Part shown: piece by piece, positions 1 to 10,893 of the stretch
Position numbering within the stretch: the first letter of the stretch is position 1
How the letters are laid out: the number at the start of each line of letters is the position of its first letter
Assembly (NCBI GenBank): GCA_013398295.1
Contig: VZSF01009110.1
Span: forward strand, 423,074 to 487,073
Direction: 5' to 3'
Length of the DNA: 64,000 bases
Origin: Chionis minor
Taxonomy: Eukaryota; Chordata; Aves; Charadriiformes; Chionididae
The notes under the pieces: generated by a model
The model's database searches: none
The model's input: the letters and a program-made list of their open reading frames with translations, nothing else
Told to the model about the DNA's origin: nothing
Translations under genes and position numbers: made by a program

Positions 1-606
1 AGAAGTGTAAAATATACCTTAGTGATGACTTGCACCATCAAAAAACTGAGTAAAGATATTTGGACTAAGATACATATCAAGTATATATGCACATTTATCT
101 GACAGCACAGCTTATCACAGAGCTGTAGAAATGAACTGGCTTTTCCAAGTTTCTTTACAGCCTCTGAGAAAAGGGAATGTACCACATTTGTTTGTTTGTT
201 AGTTGATTAGTTGGTTGGTTTTCTCCAAATACAATACTTCCATAGATCTATTTTGTGATACTACATGCCTTGCGCTGTATTAGTGGAACCTATTTTTAAT
301 ACACTGAAGGAGCTCAGAATCAAACTTTCTCTTCTGTTTTCCAATAAGCCACAGTATAAAATCCCCTGACCTATGAGCTACTTCCATAGTGTCTGTCTAA
401 ATTCTCAGACTAGCAGGCACCATAAAACAAATGTTCATTCCCCAGGTGCCAAATCATTCCAAACTGATTCCAAAAGTAGAGATCAAAAAACAGAATTTTT
501 TTTTGTCTATCAAAGTAGAGGAACCCACATAGTGGGACAGGCACTCAAGCAAAATAAACAAGGAAAAACAATTAAATGCCCAACACCATGAAAAAGACTT
601 TTCTAC

Positions 607-756
607 ATTTTGTGTAGTACAGGTTTGTGTACTTTATGTATTATTATTATTATTATGTCAGCTATTATATAGCTACATTAGCTATTAAATAGCTATTATT
701 ATACTACACCTTGTGTAGTACATATTTGTATACTATGCATTTGTGCACTACACAAA
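607..756. repeat. Nested direct/inverted repeat cluster around GTGTAGT
   Basis: The motif GTGTAGTAC occurs near 612 and again near 712, each followed by a similar TTTGTRTACT stretch, which makes a diverged direct repeat of about 30 bp. The complementary TACTACAC near 702 and GCACTACAC near 745 make inverted partners. The centre (about 660-700) repeats TAGCTATT. The whole could fold into alternative hairpins. No known element family is recognised. Confidence 0.5.
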
Positions 757-2501
757 GACTAGGAAAAGTCTAAGTTCCAAATCATACAGGAACAAATATT
801 TTGATGTAAAATTACTGGGTTTCCAGTATAATCCCTGGTGAAGTTTTATGTTTTCAAATCCATTTAAGCTAGCAGAAAGAGACAGCTCAAAAAAGAAGGA
901 GGCACTATAATTTCATATTAGAACATACATACCTAAATGCATAAACACATCTCTCAAAGCTAATAAGCATTGTGTGACTTCTCATCAGCAACACAGAAAT
1001 CAGAGGAATACCTCCCCACTATGTATGTGCTTTAAAAGGTAACTGAGTCTTCCAGGTGCATATAAGAGTCTGGACAGAAAGAATCAGTAACTCGGAGATT
1101 TGGCAGAACTAGCTCATTGAATCTGCAAAGCAATGAGTTATTGATCATTCAAAATTAATGCCCTTGTTTCCACTCATCCTTAGTTAGATCTGAAAGAAAG
1201 AGGTCCAGTAAGTACCTCAGTGAAAGAAAAGGGGCAACGAGATCACCAACTCTAATTTCTGTCTCAGTCAGACATGCTCTCTAAAAAATGTCCCCACCTT
1301 TAGGTATGTTTACTAATTCTAATATCTACTTTTTTCTTTTCTTTCCCTATATAGACGAAATGCATGGAGTGTTTTCCTCCAAGGACATGCATATCATGGT
1401 TTCCATGGCACTGTTTGTTTAAAGTATAAAATGCATTTGTCTACACTGCAAACAGCATGTCTTGTATTTCATCTTTCCACCATTCTGAAAAATGAAGTGC
1501 ATGAGGTCTGGTAATGATGAGGATGTTTTTGTATATCACTCATTCAGGTGAAAACTGAAAAGGTGAAATCAAGTGTACAGCAATTAGGAAATGCTGCAGT
1601 GAGTAGATGTAATCAGAATGACAAAATGTCACACCTCAGACCCGGTTTTGGGTAATTTAGAGATCAAAGAGTGGCCCAGTGCAAGACATGACAGATAATA
1701 AACCGAAGCACTTTGACCAGTTTTGACTGGTTTGCAATAGCTAAAGATTAGAAATCAATTTTTCATTGTATTCTCTTTTCTTTTGATTCCAATATTTTTT
1801 TCTCAGCATCTGCGGTTTAATGCAGGCTGTGTGCCAAAACCATCTTAGAAAGTCTGCTATGCCAGATGTCACCCTTTTGCCCTTTTGCTCTGTCTGCAGA
1901 TTTTCTTTTAACAGCATTTGAAACTAAGTTAGTGAGCATACATTTTCCAGTAAAAGAGGCATTATGAATAACATCTTTTGTGTTTCTGAATAACACCCAC
2001 AAAGTGCAGAACACATTATACACCAACTACATCAACTATATCTTTTAAAAAGGTTATTCTTAACTCTTAGCCGTACGGAATGTGTCTTAATGCTGACATT
2101 CTTTTAAATGCATATAACAGCTATGACGGAAGCTAATAAGAAGGGTTAATAAAACCCCATGAAAAATGCATTTTACAATATTAATTTGACCTGTGGATGA
2201 GCTATTTCATTTTCCATACTTAGTGTAAGTTTTTGAGTTTGTTGTATGCAAGTGGTTTATTCTATTATTTCCAAATAAGAAAATCATTCTTGTTTGAATT
2301 CCTTATGTAGGAATCAGACTGATTTTCTAAGGTCTTGGTCCTTAAACTGTGAATTTATAGAAAACAGAAGTGTTTACTGCTTCTCAACATTTTATTTTCA
2401 TTAAAAGAAAATGAGACACATATAAACTCTAATTTTCTCATGCCTCTCCCATTCTTCAAGTTCCAGTCACTAATCAAACAGTTAGAGACTGTTCAAAAAT
2501 T

Positions 2502-2523
2502 GGGGAGGGGTGGGTGGGTGGGG
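2502..2523 (+). other. G-run cluster, potential G-quadruplex
   Basis: Five runs of three or four G are separated by single A or T bases. By the usual sequence rule this is a strong potential intramolecular G-quadruplex. There is no gene or promoter beside it, so a role is not implied. Confidence 0.5.
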
Positions 2524-2917
2524 TGGTGTCTCTCTCTTTGTAGAAGAGAGAATTTTAAGGTTTTGTTTGAATTTTTAAAAGATCTCTAAATATTACTCTG
2601 TGTCTGGTTACAGCATAGACCCAAACTCACTTGATCTGTCCACTGCAGATGACCATTATGTGTTGTCATGAGGAAATGTGTGGGTTATTTTTGGTTTTGG
2701 AGGTTTTTTTTCAGTAAAGTGTAGGTACAGTATGATTGCCGTGGGTCAATCCTTCTTTAGGATTAACCATGCAACAAAATAAAATAAACAAAACACACAA
2801 ACAAATCAATAAACACAGCCAACGTATCTACAGGCTGGTTCACTAAGATTAAGGCACTGCAATTTTAGTAAAGTATCCTGGTTATACATACAAGCTGGTG
2901 AGCAAGAGGCTGGTGAG

Positions 2918-3590
2918 CAGTCCTGTGGAAAGAGATCTGGGGGGTTAGGTTGATGGCAAGTTGAACATGAGTCAACAGTGTGCCCTGGCAGCCAAAAGGG
3001 CCACCTGTGTCCTGGAGTGTTTCAAGCACAGCATAGTTAGCCAGTCAAGGGAGGTGGTTGTCCCACTTAACACTGCACTGGTGCAGCCCCACCTGAAGTA
3101 CTGTGTGCAGTTTTGGGCGCCTCAATATAAGAAGGACGTTAAACTATTAGAGTGTGTCTGGAGGAAGGCAACCAAGGTGGTGAAAGGCCTCAAGGGCAAG
3201 ACTTCTAAGAAGCAGCTGAGATCACTTGGCTTGTTCAGCTTGGAGAAACGAAGGTTGAGGGGTGACCTCATCACAGTCTACATTTTCCTGAAGTGGGGCA
3301 GCAGAGGGAGAGGTGTTGTTCTCCTCTCTCTGATGATTAGCGATAGGACACAGGAAATGGAATGAAGCTGCATCAGGGGAAGTTCATATTGCACGTTAGG
3401 AAAAAGTTCTTCACCGAGAGGGTAGTCAGTCATTAGAACAGGCTCCTCAGGGAATTGGTCACAGCATCAAGCCTGTCAGAGTTCAAGGAGTATCTGCATG
3501 ACACCCTTTGTCGTATGGTTTACTTTTAGGCAGTCCTGTAAGAACCAGGGAGTTGGACTCAATAATACTTTCAATTCAGTATGACTTATT
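2918..3590 (+). mobile_element. CR1 LINE fragment, sense, 5'-truncated
   Basis: This is a decayed CR1 non-LTR retrotransposon copy, the main LINE of birds. It starts inside ORF2, downstream of the reverse-transcriptase core. The stretch 2961-3365 is still open and encodes the CR1 C-terminal region, with MSQQCALAAKRA at the start, a [13 protein letters not shown] block and a [16 protein letters not shown] block. The 3' part follows, with the AGGAAAAAGTTCTTCACCGA stretch and the TTGGACTC motif near the end. The usual octamer tail is not preserved. The strand follows from this coding direction. It is a dead fragment, and its distal half is repeated after the N at 3798. Confidence 0.93.
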
Positions 3591-4234
3591 TTATGAAAAT
3601 ATTGGAATACTCAGATAAACTAAAGCCATTGAACTGTAATTATGGTATCATTCACAACAGGTTATGGAACCAGTGGTCTGAGCTAGCTGTCCAGTCTCCC
3701 TTTACACTCAGCTGGGAGAAATAGGCACTTTAAGGGCATGCATTGTCTTAGTTTAAAATCTCATTACAAAACAGAGCAGAAAAATTATTTGTAAACCNAT
3801 GAAGCTGCATCAGGGGAAGTTCATATTGCACGTTAGGAAAAAGTTCTTCACCGAGAGGGTAGTCAGTCATTAGAACAGGCTCCTCAGGGAATTGGTCACA
3901 GCATCAAGCCTGTCAGAGTTCAAGGAGTATCTGCATGACACCCTTTGTCGTATGGTTTACTTTTAGGCAGTCCTGTAAGAACCAGGGAGTTGGACTCAAT
4001 AATACTTTCAATTCAGTATGACTTATTTTATGAAAATATTGGAATACTCAGATAAACTAAAGCCATTGAACTGTAATTATGGTATCATTCACAACAGGTT
4101 ATGGAACCAGTGGTCTGAGCTAGCTGTCCAGTCTCCCTTTACACTCAGCTGGGAGAAATAGGCACTTTAAGGGCATGCATTGTCTTAGTTTAAAATCTCA
4201 TTACAAAACAGAGCAGAAAAATTATTTGTAAACC
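3362..4234. repeat. Exact 436-bp tandem duplication split by one N
   Basis: Bases 3362-3797 and 3799-4234 appear identical by eye at a constant offset of 437, and a single N at 3798 sits exactly at the junction. The repeated segment covers the 3' part of the CR1 copy and about 200 bp of flanking sequence. An exact repeat abutting a one-base N is the pattern left when overlapping contig ends are joined without merging, so this is probably an assembly artefact. Confidence 0.85.
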
Positions 4235-4320
4235 TGTTTATGTCTGTTGACTAAAATGAAACCTACACTGACTAGTTCAGATTTAGCCACCTACACAGTA
4301 AGGTCCAAAGCTACATGTGA

Positions 4321-4650
4321 AGACATTTATTCCTGCCCTGGAATCCCGTGAGCAAAGGAGCACAAGTCAGGACCACCACTGACACACTCACCAGTGTCAG
4401 AATTGAGGTACAAGGGAAACTTGGCTGCCACACATATATGTACCTGGGGAATTTAGGACACCACTGGGTTAAGAATGGTTTTGCACATGTAAATTTCTGG
4501 GTAAGTGCTGAAAAAAACAAATCACCACCTATTCCTCTCTATGGAAACTATTACCCTCCATTGACATACAAAAGTGACTTTACACTGACTATTTCAGATA
4601 GAAACATTTGTACTGCAGGTATCTATAGATTAAATGAGTCCAACTGTTGA
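4321..4650 (+). other. Open frame with weak immunoglobulin-V-like spacing
   Basis: An open frame of about 110 codons lies between a TGA at 4318-4320 and a stop at 4648-4650. It has no splice sites or start context that would make it a gene. Its translation contains LGC, then 12 residues, then WVK, then W-V-S with ten residues between the two tryptophans, then KSDFTLTISDRN. That order resembles framework residues of an immunoglobulin heavy-chain V domain. No J-like end, second canonical cysteine or recombination signal was recognised. Chance is the more likely explanation, and I do not call it a gene. Confidence 0.12.
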
Positions 4651-7614
4651 CCGAGTTAAACACAATGAAGTACCTCAGGAAATCTTTCTGTATTGACAAA
4701 AGCAGGAACTTTATTCTACTGAATAATAACATATGTGTTGTTCAACCTCTGTTAATGAAATAAGAACCAGTGCAGTCCAACATAAGGCCACCCAGAGTGT
4801 ACCTGTGAGTGTTTCATACAGGCATGTGCAACTCTCATGTTGTTATTTCTGTTATTTTGATATTATTTTTTTATATTACATTTTGATGGATTTAAGAGAG
4901 CAGTGACATATAGAATAGATATGAAAAAATATGTAGCATACAATGTTTGAAGACTGAGACTACTTCAGGAAAATAAAGCCAAATTTAAGTTGTAAATAGA
5001 CAGAATGCCAATATTTTCATGTAAAGTAAAAGGACGTGGTAGTAATGAAATTATCTCTAAAACAGTCTCCTTTCTTTCTACAACAATCTATGATAAAACT
5101 TATCCTTAAGTAAACATGTAGAATTACTGAGTTGTGTAAATTTGTATTTATCTGTATACCAGCACTGTTTTTTCATAGCCACACCCCCACTTCTTCATCT
5201 TGAAATTGTTCAAAAACATTTGCCGTGAGCTTTTGAAGTTTTCAGTGAATTCTGTTTTGAAAACAGGTGTGATAATTAGCTCTTGGAATTCATGTTTTGG
5301 ATCATGAAAAGCAGTTTAATAGAGCAACTAGTGGTTAAAAATATTTTTTGAAAGGTCAGATCATTTCTGTGTCTTCTTTGTCTTTCTTTTTGCAAGGATA
5401 CTCTAAAAAATGAAAGACATTAGAACACTATTTACTTTGCTAAGAATAAATGTCAAAGTCATATCCAAAGGAAGAACACTAAACTTTTTACTGAAGGCCA
5501 GCTGCCAAAATGCAAATTAACACCTACAAAGAAATATTGGACAATTCCCTTTAAAAGTAACAAGACAAATATGAACTTAAAGGTTGATGTCACACGGAAT
5601 GTTCATTAATATAAGCTGATATATGCTACATGGTAAGGCAGAGAATTTTGATTTTGATCTTCATGAGTGGGAAAATTGTCTCTTTTAACTTTTAGTGTTA
5701 TCCTTTTTTTTATATGTGTTGCTAGGCTTTAACACCAGTGCTTTGTTTTCTGTAAACCTGTCGTATTCTAGACATCTAATACTGGCCAGCTGCCAGAATG
5801 CAAATTAACACCTACAAAGAAAGATTGGACAATTTCTTCTTCCCTTGTAATTCTACATTATCACTATTGACCAATGTTGAATTTTTTGTCTGTCCATTAA
5901 ATTTCAGGTCATTATTCTAAAAAAAAGATTGGTTTTGACATAGTCCTTCCCACAGCATCTTCTTTAGGATTTTTTTTCCCCATCAGCTGTAAGTGAAAAC
6001 ATACTCTTACGTCCATTTAAGGATCAAGAGTTTTACACATGTATAAAAATCTTGTTCTCTTACAAACTCAGTAACAAATTAATAAACATTACCCTTTAAT
6101 AATAACTAAAAATAGTTATATCTGAACCAAATAATCTTTGTTAAAAAATGTAGTCATTTCCAAAGTTCAGGCTTTTTCCACCAGGACAATTTAAAAATCT
6201 CTCTCAGGTTTATAACCACAGTAGTTTAATTTGTGGTTTCTTGTATGCAGTAACAGTTAGTGAAGGAAGCTGTCTTTAAAATGCTATCAAATTTCATGGT
6301 TCCAGTGTGTGCTTGTGTGACATGCTCTACTGCAGAATGGAAGATGGTTCCCTTTGATAACCAAATCTCTTAATTCAGTATATTATGGCCTTACCAGAAA
6401 GCTAGCGAACAGAGAAAAGCATGAAGACTGCAGTTTAGCAGAGACATACTCATGTGAAGTCATGCAGTTAATCATTCCACACATTACTGGGATGCGGCTG
6501 AAGAGAAATGCAGTGATTATTTCATGAGATAATTTAATTGTTTTGACACTTTTTTTTCCTTTTCAGTCATTAAAATTTAACTGCAAGCATTGAATTACCT
6601 AAACTTGTATTTTTGTCATATAATAAGTAAATCTACCATAGGCTGTGATGTTTTTTTGTTGTTTGAAAACACCTGTGATATGAAATTCCTGCTAATATGG
6701 AAGATCACACTAAACTTCCTAATACAGAATAACATCCTCACGAGGCCTACTTTATATCTTTTATAGATTACTATTAGTCTCAACCAGTAATCTGGAATTT
6801 GACAGTCAGTCAGAATTTCTTTCTACCCAGTTCATACAAAAGAAAAAAAAATTTGTGCTTTTTGTTTGGGGGTTTGGTTTTTTTTGGGGGGGGGAGGGGT
6901 GGGTGGAGGTGATGTCTGATGTCTATATTCATTTTAAGGAAGCAGGTGTCAGAATTTGGTTCACCTAAGACTCAGGAACATAGTCTTATTGTACCAACCA
7001 AAATAAAGATGTGTTTTCACAGCATTCTTTATTTCTCATTAAGCTATCACCTTTGTTTATAACATTAATAATTTTTAGCCTAATATATTTTTCCATTTTT
7101 GGCAAACCCATAGCTGAACTCTAATTAAACTTTTCTCTTCCCTATAGTATGGCACAAATAGAAAATAAAACACACCTATGCAAAAAACCCCTTACAGCAG
7201 TTGTGAAATGAAGAGAAGTAGGGGCCTTGGGAGATTTGGAGGAAAAGAAACTTATTCAGCCATTTGACTAGTTGATTACTTATTTAAAATCCTGCTCCAG
7301 TACATTAGATTTATAGTGTTAAGTTTCACAGTATAATGTGTCCAGTCATATATAATTTAAAAAACCCAAACAAACAGAAATCAAAAAAGCAAACCCAAAA
7401 CAAACCTCTCAAAATTGACTCAAGGCAACAGGATTATTTAGAAAACCAGAATGTAGTGTAATCAAGCATTCGTTTACTAGGGAAATGTAAAAGGGTTACT
7501 TTAACATTACACGCATACACAAACACATATTCAAGCACACACAGATGAAAGATACCAAAAATACTCTTATCCAATTGAAAATAGCAGCTGAAATTGTGGA
7601 AGTTTCATCTTATT
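4651..7614. other. AT-rich non-genic spacer
   Basis: No gene, known repeat or RNA is recognised. It contains a dispersed pair of 51-bp repeats (5496-5546 and 5784-5834) and a T/G-rich stretch with long G runs near 6865-6907. Otherwise it looks like unique intergenic DNA. Confidence 0.65.
5496..5834. repeat. Pair of 51-bp direct repeats 288 bp apart
   Basis: The segment 5496-5546 recurs at 5784-5834 with about two mismatches. Both contain GGCCAGCTGCC and the stretch TGCAAATTAACACCTACAAA. Similarity stops abruptly on both sides. This looks like a local segmental copy or the ends of a small unknown element. The intervening 237 bp has no recognised content. Confidence 0.75.
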
Positions 7615-7672
7615 GGGGGGGGGGNNNNNNNNNNNNNNNNNNNNNNNNNNNNNNNNNNGGGGGGGGGGGGGG
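7615..7672. other. Sequence gap (34 N) between poly-G runs
   Basis: Positions 7625-7658 are N. Ten G precede the gap and fourteen G follow it. The gap sits in a G homopolymer of unknown length, a typical site of sequencing drop-out. Confidence 0.98.
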
Positions 7673-9370
7673 TGTGCCAAAGCTGTAGATGCAGCATTTA
7701 GGCTGAAGTTTGTCAGTGATCCACATTCAATATATGAGTTTTTAAAGTTTTATCTGTATAAGATGTCATACAGTGTTGCAGAAGCAATCTAAATTAGAAC
7801 ACAAACCATCAGGACATTCACTGATTGGCAATATAAAAGTATAATAATCTCATTCCATAAGAAAAAGTTCTAAAGCTTCAACGTTAGTAAAAAATCAGCC
7901 CTGTGAAACAGAGTTAGACAACTGCCTTTATTTGGCATTCAGAGACACAATTTGTTCTGTATGACCTTTGGTTTTCCTTTTGGCTTTCTTTCTCTCTCTT
8001 TTTCTTCTTTTTTCTTTTTTTTTAATAGCAAAACCTGGTAAAATTTCAGGGATCTAATTGGACAGTAAATATAAATACTGAGAAGGTATGTCTTCTAGAG
8101 TACCAACTAATATGTTGAAATTAACCATGTTTCCTAAAATTCTTTCAGATGGAATGACTAGTAGAATACTAAAAAAAAGATGAATTATTTAGCAACTCAG
8201 TGGGAGTTCTTTATTAATTAACTTCAGGACATCTACCAACGTCTTAATTTCCAATTTATACTCACATAATACATATGTTTACTTGCATAAAACATTGCAA
8301 AGAAACAAAAGGTACCCCAAATAGTAACCCTGCATTTGTTATTCTTGTTGTTATCAAAGAAACCATGTTATAGAAAGTTATAATCACATCAGTGACTTTT
8401 GGCATCAGTGATATTCTCAAACTCCCTGCCTAATTTTGTAGATACCTACTCTTCCATTTGAAAATTCCCGCAGAATCTATAGGTCTCACAAATGAACTCT
8501 ATGCCATCACCCTAACAGCACTCACCTGCTCAGCACTTGTTTTCTGCCCATCTATAGTATAATAAAGGAATTCATTTACTCGTATCACCTCCTGGCAGAA
8601 ATCATTAGAAAATGTGGCTGGAAAAGGTGGAGTTGCAGTGGTGTTGATGATGCTCCAGTATCACTTAATCCATGAATTTAAAGGCTACAGAATTCATCAA
8701 GAATGTGTCCTAATCACCCCTGTCAAAAGAAGTTTGAAACTCCACTCCAAGGAATGGCCTCATCAGCAACAATGTGACCTGCATAAGCAAGGCTCTCTCT
8801 GTCCTTCCCATTGTGGGTGTTCCACTTTACAAGGAGGATACATCAAAATATAGGGAGAAATCACGAAAGAATGATTTCATAGCTTGGTTGCAATAGCTTT
8901 GCTGGGAAGAGCAGATCTAAGTCAAATTCATTGCTTTGGTTAGTATGGTGTATGCAATTCCAAACAGCCAGCTGGCTGCATTTCCCTATGTGCTAGAAGT
9001 ATCTTGGCTTGAGTCACATCATTTTCCTTTTCACTTCCAACCAGTTAATTACTCTCAACATATCAGTTGTTGAGAATTTTTTACACTCACTGTAGACCTA
9101 GAACCTAAAGACCTGAAGTTTCTACTATCAGTGGAAAGGAAACCCAAATTCTTAATACTGGTATTTTGGAAGAAGTCATAGAAACTATATTTAGCATTAT
9201 GAATGTCAACATTACCGACCTAGTCTCCAGTTATATCAATGCTGAAGAGATTAGTGAAACAAAAATCAGGGTCAAGATGTAGCATAGCAGATCCAGAGGG
9301 TGCTGCCTCTTTACATGTCTTGTAAAGACCTCGGAGATGTGTCATGCCCCACTCAGACCCTCTCAGAAGA
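7673..9370. other. Non-genic spacer
   Basis: No gene is supported. There is a pyrimidine-rich run near 7980-8025, and a GC-richer stretch near 8600-8850 with a 79-codon open frame that has no recognisable domain. Nothing else is seen. Confidence 0.6.
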
Positions 9371-9499
9371 TGGAGGGGGGGGGGGTGTGGGGAGGCTGTG
9401 ACTCAGATTCGTAAATCGCCAGCGGTGTGGACTAAGATGATACAATTCTCAAGGTCCGCACACAAACTTTATTAGCTTAACTGGGCTTTGTGACAATTG

Positions 9500-9643
9500 G
9501 TTCAGTATAGAACAAATTATGGCAAGCACTGAAGTACACCTTGCATTACCTAACAGATATACCACATATTATGGTAGGCAGCACTTGACATCTGATATGC
9601 CATGAATTGTGGCAAACAGTACTATAAGCCTTGCATTATTTGC
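9500..9643 (-). repeat. Three diverged ~48-bp tandem units inside the LTR
   Basis: Three successive segments (about 9500-9549, 9550-9599 and 9600-9643) share the pattern of TGCCAYAATT-like and AATGCAAGG-like blocks on the minus strand. They are strongly diverged. They lie between the TATA box and the poly(A) signal, which partly explains the stretched LTR. Confidence 0.5.
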
Positions 9644-9666
9644 TAACTTTGAGAGAAAAGAGAGAA

Positions 9667-9712
9667 AAAAAAAAAAAAAAAAAGAAAGAAAGAAAGAGAG
9701 AGAGAAAGAAAT
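9667..9712 (+). repeat. A-rich / GAAA-GA low-complexity tract
   Basis: About 19 A are followed by GAAA and GA repeats. It lies within the LTR-like segment and probably grew by slippage. Confidence 0.9.
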
Positions 9713-9802
9713 CGATTGATCACAGGTCCTGGTTTCAGCATTGGTCCAGCCAACGGGGGGTGGGTGGGTGTCTCTGGTTCATAGGAGCACTCTTCTGTGT
9801 GT

Positions 9803-10289
9803 CCCCCAAAGAAATTCTTCCACTGCCAACTAGGGGCGCATATCTTCCCCTTTTATGTTTGCCTTATCAGACAACAGTTTTGTCTCAGATCTCCTGCCTT
9901 TCCAGGTGGTAGGAAGCATGATTTCGGTGGGGGCACAGGTGCATTTACCAGACAATGAGGTCACAAGTTGAGTAGACCCATTTGGTCTACTCCATTCAAA
10001 AGGCTTCCTGCCTCCTGTGCTACACAAGAGACAAGCAGGCGCCAGNCCCCCAAAGAAATTCTTCCACCGCCAACTAGGGGCGCATATCTTCCCCTTTTAT
10101 GTTTGCCTTATCAGACAACAGTTTTGTCTCAGATCTCCTGCCTTTCCAGGTGGTAGGAAGCATGATTTCGGTGGGGGCACAGGTGCATTTACCAGACAAT
10201 GAGGTCACAAGTTGAGTAGACCCATTTGGTCTACTCCATTCAAAAGGCTTCCTGCCTCCTGTGCTACACAAGAGACAAGCAGGCGCCAG
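9803..10289. repeat. 243-bp tandem duplication split by one N
   Basis: Bases 9803-10045 recur at 10047-10289 at a constant offset of 244, with one noted mismatch (ACTGCC versus ACCGCC near 9833 and 10077). A single N at 10046 marks the junction. The pattern matches the duplication at 3798 and again suggests overlapping contig ends, possibly two haplotypes, joined without merging. Confidence 0.85.
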
Positions 10290-10689
10290 CCCCAAGCTCT
10301 GTGCAAGGCCTGCATCATGCAAGCTCCATCTTGTCCACCCCCCAGCTACAGCTTCATTTCATGGTACTTGTGAGTGTTTTGAGACATTCAGAAAGGTTCA
10401 GAAGGCCTTCACCTCTGCTTCCGCCAGTCTTTGTTTTATGGCATCTACAAGTCGTCTCTCACAAGATGATCACAGTGGAAGGAGGGAAATATTGAAGGTT
10501 TTAAAGGACAGAAGAGCCCAAACTGTAGGAAATAAAAACATCAAACATATCTTACTGTTAAGCTGAATGCCAGTTGTGGCTGTTGTTCTTCTCCTACCCT
10601 GAGTACCCATTACATCTGAGAAAACACCTACTTCATAATGCTTTTTCTTCTTCAGTTTTACAGGGAAACTGGGGTAATCATGTTATCTC

Positions 10690-10893
10690 ATGGAGAGAAA
10701 CTTCTTTACGTTGAGAGTGGAAGAGCACTGGAACAGGCTGCCCAGAGAGGTGGTGGAGTCTCCTACTCCAGAGATATTCAAAACCTGCCTGGATGCCATC
10801 CTGTGCAACCTGCTCTAGGTGAATTGGCTCTGGCAGGGGGGCTGGACTAGATGATCTTCAGAGGTCCCTTCCAACCCCAGTGATTCTGTGATT
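10690..10893 (+). mobile_element. CR1 LINE 3' end, sense
   Basis: A short CR1 copy of about 200 bp is 5'-truncated near 10690, inside the 3' untranslated part. It contains the typical GAACAGGCTGCCCAGAGAGG stretch, then TTGGCTCTGGCAGGGGGGCT, and ends in GATTCTGTGAT-type tail units. Its sequence matches the same subfamily as the copies at 29642 and 55597. Confidence 0.95.

Larger units (their letters stand above)
1..2917. other. AT-rich non-genic spacer
   Basis: No gene is supported here. The longest open frames are about 70 codons, with no recognisable domains or splice structure. The stretch holds a GTTT/GGTT-rich run near 186-222, a palindromic cluster at 607-756, an ATT run near 640-656 and a G-run cluster at 2502-2523. 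The rest looks like unique, decayed intergenic sequence. Confidence 0.7.
9386..10475 (-). mobile_element. Probable solo ERV LTR, minus strand
   Basis: Read on the minus strand, this segment has the order of a retroviral LTR. It begins near 10475 with TGTGATCATC. A TATA-type CATAAAAGGGG lies near 9853-9863, and a single AATAAA-type poly(A) signal (AATAAAG) near 9467-9473 is followed by a short U5-like end. No coding sequence is seen on either side and no purine tract precedes the start, so a solo LTR is likely. Both ends are approximate and no clear target-site duplication was found. The distance from TATA to poly(A) signal is unusually long (about 390 bp) and contains tandem repeats and a long T/TC tract. 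The span is inflated by a 244-bp duplication around the N at 10046. Family not assigned. Confidence 0.55.

Noticed and set aside
8614..8853. 79-codon open frame, plus strand
   Set aside because: Short, no recognisable motif, and no splice or transcript signals.
9968..10322. Several overlapping short frames on both strands
   Set aside because: They lie in the ERV LTR and are doubled by the N-centred duplication.
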